NCBI GenBank assembly: GCA_017871115.1 | Contig: JAFCIZ010000001.1 | Span: 1,903,501 to 1,967,500, forward strand | Direction of reading: 5' to 3' | Origin: Cunninghamella blakesleeana | Lineage: Eukaryota; Mucoromycota; Mucoromycetes; Mucorales; Cunninghamellaceae | Length of the DNA: 64,000 nt | In this document: positions 39,522-49,779 of the stretch, piece after piece | Position numbering within the stretch: the first letter of the stretch is position 1 | Layout of the letters: each line of letters starts with the position of its first letter | Made by a program: the position numbers and the translations under genes | The notes under the pieces: model-generated | Databases searched by the model: none | What the model was told of the DNA's origin: nothing | The model's input: the letters and a program-made list of their open reading frames with translations, nothing else

Positions 39522-39742
39522 ATAAATAAATAAATAAATAAAAATGAACGGTAAGTTAAAATAAATAAATAAAAGCAGTTACTTTTTTTTCCATCATCTT
39601 TAAACGTCGAATAAAGTGAATGATATTACAAAGATGATGTTCTTTTCTTTTCTAGTTGATAATATAATATTCACCTTTGATCAAGATTGCCTACATAAAT
39701 GGCGTTTGAAGATAATTCGGTTGGTTGGGCGGGTGAAGACAT
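37468..39742 (-). CDS. pub1: three-RRM RNA-binding protein, Pub1/TIA-1 type
   Basis: Eleven exons: 39675-39742, 39378-39447, 39260-39280, 39068-39160, 38809-38951, 38543-38700, 38300-38419, 38109-38193, 37935-38010, 37691-37811 and 37468-37583. They give 356 residues. RRM1 starts NAIYVGNLD and has NYGFVEY. RRM2 starts [17 protein letters not shown] and has [12 protein letters not shown]3 starts [18 protein letters not shown] and has RGFAFVKM. A Gln/His/Gly-rich tail ([14 protein letters not shown]) follows. RRM order, spacing and the prion-like tail match Pub1/TIA-1, which binds U- and AU-rich RNA and joins stress granules. A 21-nt exon (VKRHGPY) lies in a loop of RRM1. It is in phase 0 at both ends, so it could be skipped without a frameshift. 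Confidence 0.93.
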
Positions 39743-41138
39743 ATTTTATTTTTATTTTTATTTTATAATGTAATAAATTCAAAAATGAAAAGAAAAGAAA
39801 AAAAAAAATGAAAAAGGGAAAGAAAAAAAAAAGAAAGGGAAAAAAAAACTTTGTATTAAATTATTTAAAATATAAAAAGATTCGACGTTTATAAAAGATC
39901 GATATTTTATATTATTAAAAAGGGAGTTAAAGGGGAAGAGAAAGAGAAAAGAGAGAGAAAAGAGAAAAAAAAAATAGACAAAATAAAAATAAAATGCTAA
40001 GGTTTTAGCGGCTTGTTGAAGATTTTTAAATCCCGGATTTTTTTTTTATTTAAGCGGGGCTACGTCCTTTTTTTCTTTTTTCTACTTTTCTTTTACTTTC
40101 TTCTATATTTTTAATGAAATATATTTGCCAACTATTTTTATATTCTTTAATAAAAAATAAATTATCAGTTTTATGAATAATGCTCAAACTTTTACGTTTT
40201 AAACCTCGCACTATTTATTAATGGCTAGTTTAATTATTTCTTACGACTTTTAAAGATATATGTACTTTTAATATTATCAACAAAGATAATGGAAAGACAA
40301 CCTTTCAATTATAGCAAACACATAGAAATAAAAATAAAAATGGTAAATAAATAACAAACCATCAAAATAATATAATTCTCGAACAATAATAAATATAATC
40401 AATATTTATCGAAGGAAAAACCAGCTTTAATTAAATAACTCACCATTTTAAACGGGAAGAAGTGAAGATTCAGCCTGCTTATAATTATTATTACCATTGC
40501 TATTATTACTGATTTAAACTGATAAAAAAAAGCTCACTATACCGATCAAATCGATTGAGATACAAAGAAATGAAAATGAAAAGAAATGACCAATGAATAT
40601 ATATATATATATATGTATGTATGTATGTATGCACCATGAAAGCTATCTCTTATAAAATATAATAATGTAAAAATAAGTTAGTATAGTATATGCTTATTTA
40701 CTTTTTGACATGCAAGTTGTATGCACTGTCTAGAGAGAATTGGTTCATCTATTCATCTTTTAAAAAAAAAAATGTATATTTATTAGCATTTTGCAGCTTT
40801 AATTAAAAAATCATTAATATTATAATATAAACTCGTTGTTTTTTATTATTACTTTTAATAACTTTTTATTGCTATTATTATTATTATTATTAATTTATTA
40901 TTATTATTAAGTTGTTATTTTTAATTACAAGCTAAAAAGTATAATATAAAAGTATAGAAAGCTTAAAAAAATGATTAGCCTGTTTCATCTTCCGCAAAAA
41001 AAAAAGATTAAAATTCAAAAATCTCCCCTTTTTTTTTCGTTTTCTTCTTCTTTTGTTTGCTTTTTTTTCTTGTATTATTATATATTTGTGTTATTTGTAT
41101 TTTATATATATATATATATATTTCTTTATATCGAAAAT
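39743..41138. promoter_or_regulatory. divergent intergenic region pub1/rho3
   Basis: About 1.4 kb between opposite start codons. On the pub1 side there are purine-rich leaders (AAAGAGAAAAGAGAG at about 39946-39967) and a G/C-containing patch at about 40008-40070. On the rho3 side there are ATT triplets (about 40875-40910) and a T-rich leader. A frame open upstream of the rho3 ATG from 40971 is not conserved and was not used. Confidence 0.5.
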
Positions 41139-42303
41139 ATGGTTTTTTGTCTTGGAAAAAAAAAACCAGTTCACCGAAAATTAGTTGTTGTTGGCGATGG
41201 TAGTATTGGAAAGTCTTCCATTTTAAACGTTTTTACAAATGGTGTTTTCCCTCAAGTAATAATAAAAATGAAATATATATATATATATTGGTTGTATTCT
41301 CTCTTTTTATTAATATAGAATTACATTTTATCAATTTTCAGGAATATGAACCAACTGTTTATGAAAATTATGTAGCTGATATCGAAATAGACGGTAAACT
41401 TGTAGAATTGGCCTTATGGGATACTGCTGGTAATAAAAAAAGAAAAGGATTTATTTATTTATTTTTTAAAAAAAAAAAAGGTGATCATATAGTATATTAA
41501 TTCATAAAAAACATTTTTTTTTTCTTTGGGAAAAATCTATTTTTTTTATTTTTTAATAGGACAGGAAGAATTTGACCGTTTACGATCTTTGTCCTACGCA
41601 AATACCCACGTCGTAATGATGTGCTACGCTGTTGATAATCGTGATTCTTTGGATAATATACCTAATAGATGGTTAGAAGAAATTATTGATCATTGCCCTG
41701 ATGCAAAATTAATTTTAGTAGCTCTTAAGTGTGATTTACGTGATGATGATGAAAAATTAAAAAAAATGAAATCCTCACCTATTATGTACGAAGAGGTAAA
41801 TTTATATAAAGGGAAAAAAAAACATGAGTTGGTGAAACCATTTTTTTTTCTTCGGATTTCTAACAAAATTTGTAAAAAATGCTTTTTTATACTATATTTA
41901 TTATTAGGGTTTAGCTGTTGCTCGTAGTATTAACGCTGTTAGATATCTTGGTAAAATACATTATATTAAAATAAAAAGAGGAAAAATAAAATGAAAAGGA
42001 ACAAATAAACGTATCATAGAATAATAATAATAATATAATATACGATATAATATTCATATTTATTTATTTGTTTATTTTAGAATGCTCTGCTAAACACAAC
42101 CGAGGAATTCGTGAAGTTTTCGAACAGGCAGGAAGAGTTGCACTTTCAAGTAAGTATAAAATAAAGTAAAATAAAAGGATAGGATGATATTAATATTAGA
42201 GAAAGGTTCTTACTAATGCTATATTTTTATTATTATTTTTTATATTTTCATAGCTCATTTAAAAACGGATAAAGATCGATCTTCTTCTTGTATTATTTTG
42301 TAA
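41139..42303 (+). CDS. rho3: Rho GTPase, Rho3 type
   Basis: Six exons: 41139-41255, 41342-41429, 41560-41795, 41908-41950, 42081-42149 and 42254-42303. They give 200 residues. Motifs are GDGSIGKSS (P-loop, 19-27), [17 protein letters not shown] (switch I), [26 protein letters not shown] and ECSAKHNRG. The C terminus CIIL is a CaaX box for geranylgeranylation. The N terminus [14 protein letters not shown] and the [21 protein letters not shown] stretch resemble fungal Rho3 (polarised exocytosis and actin) more than Rho1 or Cdc42. The residues after GDG are Ser-Ile where many Rho proteins have Ala-Cys, and Ser replaces the usual P-loop Thr; both are tolerated in small GTPases. Confidence 0.88.
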
Positions 42304-42615
42304 TTTTTATAGATCACTATTCTTATATACCAAACTATACTATTCTCCCTTACTCCTTAGTTACTTTGTTACATTCACCTTTCTTTTTTTCTTAATGTTT
42401 TGTTGTTATTGCTACTAATACTATTTTACTATTATTATTATTTTACTATTTATTATTATCATTATTACTATAATCCTTATATTATTTTTATTTTGTAATC
42501 TCCTTTTCGTATTATTATATTCAATAAAAAAAAGAATAATATAATAATTTGATTTTCCAATTGATATTACTTTTATTTTGTATAAGAATTGGTAAAAAAA
42601 TAAGAACGAATGAAC
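42304..42615. other. convergent 3' spacer rho3/hom6
   Basis: 312 AT-rich bases between two stop codons, with ATT triplet runs and an AATAAA at 42522-42527 that could serve the rho3 transcript. No gene was seen. Confidence 0.55.
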
Positions 42616-43976
42616 TTATTCAACACGACCTTGGATTTTTAAAATATCAGAAAAGACACCAAATGAAGTAACTTCGGCTCCAGCTCCAGCACCTTGGATA
42701 ATAAGACCATTAGGGAAATACTTTGTAGTGAATTTAATGATATTATCACTACCTTGTAAAGAAGCAAATGGATGAGATCCAGGGTATCTGTATGATAAAA
42801 ATGAAAATAAAAATAAATAAATATCCTTCTTTTATAAAAAAAACTCGCGATAATAAAATAGATGATGCCCATGATGATTTTACTTACTTTACTAATTTGA
42901 CACCAGTTTCATTACCAACGAAATCGATAACACCGACACAACGTAATACTTGACCTTCCTTCTTAGCATCTTCATTTAATTTAGCAAAATCATTATCATA
43001 TTCAGGTAATTTTTCTAAGAATTCTTCAGCTGTAGCAACAGTTTGTAAAGGTTTAGGAACAATGTTTTCAACTGATAAAGTAGATAAATCTAAATCTAAA
43101 CCAGCAAGACGACCACAAATAGTTACCTACAAAATAAGAATAGAAGAAGAAAAAAGCGAGAAAGGAAGCGATTAATTGATTATTATTTAATATTCTATAA
43201 ATATATATATAAATATATTTATGCATCTCTTAAATTTTTTCTAATATATATATATATATATGAACTATTCATTTATTATATTTAATATTTTATGATGTTA
43301 TTACCTTTCTAGCAACATCAACACCATTTAAATCATCTCTTGGATCAGGTTCGGTATAACCTAATTCTTTAGCTGTCTTAACACTATCTGAAAAAGTACC
43401 CTTGTTATCACCAGATAAGGTAGAGAATTTATTAAAAAGATAACTGAGAGTACCAGAAAAGATTCCTTCCACCTTTTCGATTTTATCGCCAGTATTGACA
43501 AGGTCATTTAAGGTGTTTAATACAGGTAAACCAGCTCCAACAGAGGATTCAAAGTATGTAAAAGGAGCCTTACCAGTACCATTTAAATTTCCAGATAAGG
43601 TCTTAATTTTTTTATATAAAGCAAGATCACCAGCGAGACCCTTTTTATTGGCAGCCACTACACTAAGCCCTTGTTCTAACCAAGTAGGATATAAACCAGC
43701 AACAACATCAGAAGCAGAACAATCTACAATAATGCCATGTTCTTCGGTATCAGAAAGGTATTTGGCAAGAACGCCTAAATCGGCATCAATACTATCTTGT
43801 TGTAAATTGGTTTTCCAGTTGTTTAAATCAAGTGGTGCATAGGTCGTGTCAGATAAAAGCATTTTTTTGGAAGAACTTAAACCAACTATTTTTAAAGTTT
43901 GATAACCGGTTGCTTTGATTTGATTTACTAATTCGGAACCAACAAAACCAACACCAACAATACCAATATTAACCAT
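42616..43976 (-). CDS. hom6: homoserine dehydrogenase
   Basis: Three exons: 43305-43976, 42888-43126 and 42616-42787. They give 360 residues, equal to yeast Hom6 (359). The NAD(P)-binding motif is GVGFVGSE (7-14). The catalytic and substrate regions include VVAANKKGLAG, ESSVGAGLPVLNTL, GIFSGTLSYLF and DPRDDLNGVDVARKV. The enzyme reduces aspartate semialdehyde to homoserine on the way to methionine, threonine and isoleucine. It is cytosolic and lacks the aspartokinase and ACT domains of bacterial fused forms. The start MVNIGIVGVG places the Rossmann motif directly at the N terminus, as in the fungal family. A consensus Gcn4 site lies about 150 bases upstream. Confidence 0.96.
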
Positions 43977-44127
43977 TTTTTTATGTATTTATTTGTTTTA
44001 AAGTGATAATAGACAAAAGAAAGGAAAGGAAAGAGAAAAGAGAAAAAAGATACAAGAAAAAAAAATTTTAATGGTTTTTAAAAAAAAAAATTATTCAGAT
44101 TTCGCCATTCAAATTTTTATTGGTTGA

Positions 44128-44143
44128 ATGACTCATTGACTAA
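44128..44143. promoter_or_regulatory. Gcn4 (AP-1) site plus adjacent half-matching AP-1 site
   Basis: ATGACTCAT at 44128-44136 is the perfect palindromic Gcn4/CPC1 consensus. It lies 152 bases upstream of the hom6 start codon in a 244-base spacer. TGACTAA at 44137-44143 abuts it and resembles a Pap1/Yap-type site. Homoserine dehydrogenase is a classic general-amino-acid-control target in other fungi. Binding itself is inferred. Confidence 0.65.
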
Positions 44144-44220
44144 GAAAAAAAATAGATTATTTTTTAAAATTACAGAAAAAAAGGTTATATAAAAAAATGG
44201 ATCATATGCAAAAAAAACCT

Positions 44221-44899
44221 TTATTTACTAGCATCAATTTCTTTTTGTGTTTTTGTTTTTAAAGTTAAAGCATGTAAACCTTGTTTGAGTTCATCATCGA
44301 GTAAAGAATAAATTAATCTATGACGTTGCATCAAAGTCTATTTTTTTTTTAAAAAAAAAAGGTATATATATCAATTACCAACATATATTAAAAAAATAAA
44401 AAATAATTGTTATTTATGTTTTTACCTTTCCTTCGAATTTATCAGATACAACAGTAACCCTTATTTAAATATATATATATATATATATTAATATATCATT
44501 CTAAATACAATATATTTATATCTATTAATTTATTTATTTAGCTTACTTGAAGTGAGTTTCTTTATTTGTATTTCCTTTCATAGCTGCATGGTGAGCGTGT
44601 AAATGAGATTCGTTTACAATTTCTAAAATATTAGGTTCCAATGATTCTGTTACCTAATAATATTATTATATAAAGAAAAGAAAAAAAGAAAAACCATACT
44701 TAAAGTTGAGTATAAACTTGTATACATATAAATATATATATATATATATAACTACCTTTTGTTCAATAGATAATTGAACAGGGCCTTTTTCTGGAGTAGT
44801 CATAAAATCGTTTAAAAAGCGAGAAGAAGCAGGTGCTGAATAAAAACGTCGAGTTATTGAAATAGAAGATCGAGGAACACTCAAAAAAGACTTGAGCAT
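44221..44899 (-). CDS. bol1: mitochondrial BolA-like protein (BolA1 type)
   Basis: Four exons: 44756-44899, 44547-44653, 44426-44459 and 44221-44337. They give 133 residues. Residues 1-30 (MLKSFLSVPRSSISITRRFYSAPA) are a typical mitochondrial presequence with an RRFYS cleavage-like motif. The BolA domain follows, with VNESHLHAHHAAMKGNTNKE, THFKVTVVSDKFEGKTLMQR and HRLIYSLLDDELKQGLHAL. The QRHR motif and the HxxxH region fit BOLA1-type proteins, which act with monothiol glutaredoxin Grx5 in delivering [4Fe-4S] clusters to mitochondrial enzymes. It lies in tandem with hom6. Confidence 0.9.
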
Positions 44900-45957
44900 A
44901 GCTTTTTTTTAAAAAAAAGAAAAAGAAGGAAGAGAGTTAAAAAATAACAGGAGGAAGAAATTTTTTTAAAAAAAATACTTGTGCGCTCTTTAAAAAAACA
45001 TGATCAGCTTTTTCTTTTTCTTATATTTAATAACTGGCTATAACGATAGTAAACTATATATACATATATTATTTTACATATACAAAACAATATATTGCGC
45101 TGGAAATAATATATTCGATTATTTTAAACGTTATGGTACAAATATTTACTAAATAATAATAATAATATCAAATATAATTGACTTTAAGAAAAGTTAGCAC
45201 AACTTTGCTAAAAAAGGAATAAAGTAGTTTATGCACTACAAAGTTTTTTTATTTTATTTTTTACATGACTTATACTTGTATATTCTTAATATTTAAAATG
45301 ACAGATAATTATAGGGATATAAAAAAGAACATTCAAAGGATAAGATATTTAATTAAACATCAATCTATCTCTCTATATAATAAACCAAATGAATTGAAAC
45401 TTTAACTGAATAAATAAATAAAAATTTAATATGAACATAGTCATTCAACATTGTAAGTTAATATCAATGGCTATTGTATGAAAATTAAACTACATAGAGA
45501 TAATAACTGTATTATAAATATGTTATAATTTTAGATCAATTGGTTTATTATCTACTGAAATAAGCAAATGTTTAACTTGTAGTAAGATTCTTTAGACATC
45601 TCAAATATTCATATTTAGAGCTTTTTTTTTACTTTTTATTTTAATAATTATTTAAAATATGGACAAAAGTTTATTTTATTTTGTTTTATTTTGTTTATAT
45701 ATAATGACGTTATTATATAATGTGAAAACGATTAAATAATGGACTTTGTTTATTTTACTAATTATTTCGTTTTAAAAAATTATTAATGATTTAAAAATCA
45801 TGCATTTTTTTTTATTAATGCTGGATATTAAAAAAAAATCTAGTGAAAAAAATTTGTATGGTAGGTGGGTGGTAAAAAAATAAAAAAATTTAAGCTCAAA
45901 TTTTTTTTATTTTCCTCCTTCGCTCTAGCACTTTTTGTTTTACAGTAAAATAATTAA
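44900..45957. other. divergent intergenic region bol1 / Rad60-like
   Basis: About 1.06 kb of AT-rich sequence between opposite start codons, of relatively mixed composition for this window. No open frame or RNA-like motif was recognised. Confidence 0.5.
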
Positions 45958-47919
45958 ATGGACGATTTCGATATTGCTAGTTTCCGTGAACATTCTTCTA
46001 ATTCAACTATAAATAATTCTCTTTCTTTTTTACAAAAAAGTAAAAATAAAAAAGACATAAAATATATTATATAGCAAAAATATATAGTAATTGCTATGGT
46101 AGTAAGTGTATACTTATATATAAACGCACCCTTTTTTATTTCCTTTGTTTTGTTTCTATACATCCTTTTCAACAAATATATATCACATATTCAACTTCGT
46201 ATCTATTAGGGAAACTATTAGGTTTAGATGATTCCGATTCTGATTCAGATTCAAACGATGATGATATTTTATCAATTAGTAATAAAAAAAAAATACAGAA
46301 AGTGTTAGAGAAAGCTAATGAAACACTGCAGGACGACAATCTTGATAATATTTCAACTTCACCAACACCAGAACCATCCTCTCTAGAAACAAAAATAAAA
46401 GACAGTATATCTAGGTAATATATATACATTCAAATATTATAGAGAAATGGTATTTACTACAAAAATATTTCATTGTAACTAACGGTTTATTATTATTACT
46501 ATCACTATTTTTATTATTTTTGTTGTTATTAGTGATATTAAAAATATAGTAACATTGGATGACGAAGAAAGTGAAGACGAGAAAGAGGATAAAAAAAAGG
46601 AAGGGTAAGAGAAGGAAATCATCATACACAGTACTTTATCATATTTATTGCTTATATGAGTGAATGAGTTAATGATTAATGATCTATCAATATATTAAAT
46701 ATACATAAATATATAAATATATTTATATATATTTATATTTATATTTATATATATATTTATAGATCATCTTCAACTTTAAAAACAACAACGACAACATCAT
46801 CGATACCAATAATACAACAACAGCAAAAACCAACAACACATATAGAAACAATAGACTTGGACTCTGATGATGAAGATTTAGACCCCGAACTCATTAAAAT
46901 GGCAGAGCAAGATAATACAGATGAAATCAACTCTTATGGATCTAGTGCCACCTCGCCCCCACAAAGAATAGAAATTAAAGTTCAGTTTGTTAATTTACAA
47001 GAAACCGTTGATCCACAAATTCGAGCTGTCATTGATATGTTATGTAAGCCAGTAAAAGTATACATTATGGATGTAAGTTAGTTTTTTTATAAATATATAA
47101 ACAATAATAATAGCTATGATAATCATGATTAATATTAAAAAGGAAAATGATAATATTTTTATTCTTGTTCTTAGAATGATAGATTTGAAACATTGTTATC
47201 AAGTTACTGCAAAAAGAAACGGTTGGTTATGGACAATATGATTTTAGTTCACGATAAGATACCTGTTGTATTACGTGCAACACCTGCTAGTTTATCAATG
47301 CCTTCTGGAGTAACAAATATTATGAGTAAAATACAATAAGCATAATATTAAATAAATTAATGGTAATAAAATTAGAATAAATGATATTAAAGAGTATATA
47401 TATATTTATAATAATAGAGGTATATAATAAAAAGGATTATGAAAAGAAAATCCAAATGGAACAGGCAGCAAAAGAAGCGTTATTAAATCAATTGAATCAT
47501 GATTCCTTTAATGAAGAAGAATATGAAGATGACGGTGAGGATCTTAAGAATGGATTTGAAACAACAGAGGGTGATGATCGATTTATTATAAAATTACGTG
47601 GAAAAGATAAAAGGGATGTTACTTTACGAATAAAACCGGTAAGTTAGTAATTTAAATTTTTAATTTTTTTGTTCATTCGTATGAGGGGGCTATTAATTTA
47701 TTTATTAAAACATATGGTCTTTTTTTTTTTAATTAATTAATCGTTTAGACAACATCCATGGAATCCATTGCTAAAGAATATATTCGAGTTTTAGGACTAG
47801 ATAGTGGGTTAATTGATAAGATACAATTATCTTTTGAAGGAGAAGTTTTTTCATTTACTACGTTAATCAGTGATACAGACTTGGAAGATCAAGATTTAGT
47901 ATCAGTAGATATACGATAG
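45958..47919 (+). CDS. Rad60/Esc2/NIP45-family SUMO-like-domain protein
   Basis: Seven exons: 45958-46039, 46210-46414, 46533-46604, 46763-47072, 47175-47325, 47418-47638 and 47749-47919. They give 403 residues. The N-terminal half is disordered and acidic, with a DDSDSDSDSNDDD stretch and IDLDSDDEDLDPEL, both resembling SUMO-interacting or CK2-target motifs. Two ubiquitin-fold regions follow. The first is about IEIKVQFVNLQETVDPQIRA to VLRATPASL. The second is FIIKLRGKDKRDVTLRIKPT to the end (LEDQDLVSVDIR), ending at the position where SUMO would have its Gly-Gly, which is absent. This is the layout of Rad60 and its relatives, which support genome stability together with Smc5/6. Which paralogue it represents is unsure. 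Confidence 0.82.
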
Positions 47920-48762
47920 CTCCCTTCTCCTTATTATCATAATAAGTAAAACCATCAACATCATCATTTTTACTGTCATCGTTACCACTATCATTTTATA
48001 TAAAAAATAATAAAACACATTTTTATATATATATATACCTTAATCTATACCATGGTTGATTGAAATGGGTGAGTTATAAATGAACATCCTCTCCTATTTT
48101 GTATTTAATAAACTCTTTCAATTTTTTTTTTCCATTATGCAACCTTGGAAAACCTTGTATATATACGAAACTCATTTTTATTTGTGGAAAAAAGTTTTTT
48201 TTTTAAAATTTATCTGAGATTTGAAATGACAAATAAAAATACTAAAAATGTGGAGTTCTTACTAAATATTAGCTGATATTGAAAAAAATAAAATAAACAT
48301 TTACTTAAAAGATAGTTTTAATATTTATCTATTAAAAGACATCAAAGTTATATAAGATGAAGAAAAAGAAGAATTAAAAAAATATGATATGATTTTTATT
48401 TTTTATATGAATTTAAAAAATATAATCTTTTTTATCAGGACTAATTACTTCATTAAGAAATCATGATGATGGGAAATCTTAAACAAAAAGATGGTTTTTT
48501 TATATATAATAATATTCTGTCACATCAATTTTATCGTTACACTAAATTATCTATAAATGATTCAAAATGGATAATGAGTAAATTGCTAATTTGAGGGCAA
48601 AAAAAAAAAAACTTTTTTTCATATGTATTGCATTTTCAGTTTTCATACTTCACATGACTATCGTATATTATTCTATTTATTATTTAATTGTGCTTCGTAT
48701 TTTATTTGTTTATAAATATAAATATAACTGTAAATATACTATTATTATTATTATTATCATTA

Positions 48763-48793
<31 letters not shown>

Positions 48794-49779
48794 CTCATTT
48801 TATATTATATAATATCATATTATATATAATTTTGAAAAATGAAAGATAATAAAAAAGATGATAAAGAGGTTTTTTTTTTTTAGCTGGAAAGAAAAAAAAA
48901 AAAAAAAGATTTACCGCTAAAAAGTTTTTTATTTCGAGATTTTTGGGTAATTTACGTTTCTAAGAAAATCGGTTATATACGGAAGCTTCGGAATTGAAAT
49001 TACTATGTTGAGATGGGCTATAAAATATTTTCAAAGTAAAAAACAAGGTGAAGCATTGATATTTTTACAATACGAGTTTATAGTCAAATGAAAGTGAGAT
49101 AACTTGTCTATCGATTTATTTAATTATTTGTTTAAAAAGTAAATAAAATCTTCATAAATAGGCTTATTGAATTTTTATTTTAAATTGCACGGGGTTAAAA
49201 AAATCTCGTTAGTAAGTCTTTATTTTTTTTAATAAACATATTCCGCTTAGGGTCAAGTCGAGTGGAAAAAGATTGATTTTAAACTCCGAAAATATAATGA
49301 ATATCGCGCCTTCATTGTTTCCATTTTTTTTTTTTCTTCCTTTCTTTCCTCTAAAATATTTTTTTTTTAAAGTTATTTTATCTATATATATATTATATAT
49401 ATATATATTGTTCTACTCTTCATAAAAAAAAACATACTCTGTTACATATAAACGTACTTTATATATACACCTTATATATAGTATACTTCTTTTGTTTTTT
49501 TTTTTTGTTATAAATTACTTTAGTCCATAATATTATTTTATTGTATGATTATTTTATTTCTATTATCTAAAAGTCAATTGTAAACCTTTGATTTTTTGTA
49601 TTACATCCCAAAAAAAGCTCCACTCTTTATATTTCTATTTAATATTTTATAATATATACAATACCCCTCTCCTTAAATAATAATAATAATAACATTACGC
49701 CCTATTTTAAACAAAATATTTATATATACATACATACACACAACTCCCCTTATATTATTATTATTTTATTATTTAAACC
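47920..49779. other. 1.9 kb intergenic region
   Basis: This lies between the Rad60-like gene and the DUF8032-like gene. A TA tract and ATT triplets sit at about 48738-48795. Bases 48900-49330 are of more mixed composition. The last 450 bases are T/C-rich with TA tracts, as in a long 5' leader. I see no convincing gene. Confidence 0.5.

Noticed and set aside
40971..41138. In-frame upstream extension of Rho3 from an ATG at 40971
   Set aside because: The extension is a T-rich, hydrophobic, low-complexity stretch with no counterpart in Rho proteins. The ATG at 41139 gives the standard Rho3 N terminus.
43495..43842. Plus-strand open frame opposite homoserine dehydrogenase
   Set aside because: It is antisense to a conserved enzyme exon and has no family similarity of its own.
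48900..49330. Mixed-composition segment suspected of being a missed gene or ncRNA
   Set aside because: All six frames are short, no splice-joined frame gives a plausible protein, and no tRNA-box or snRNA motif was recognised. It is most likely promoter or leader.
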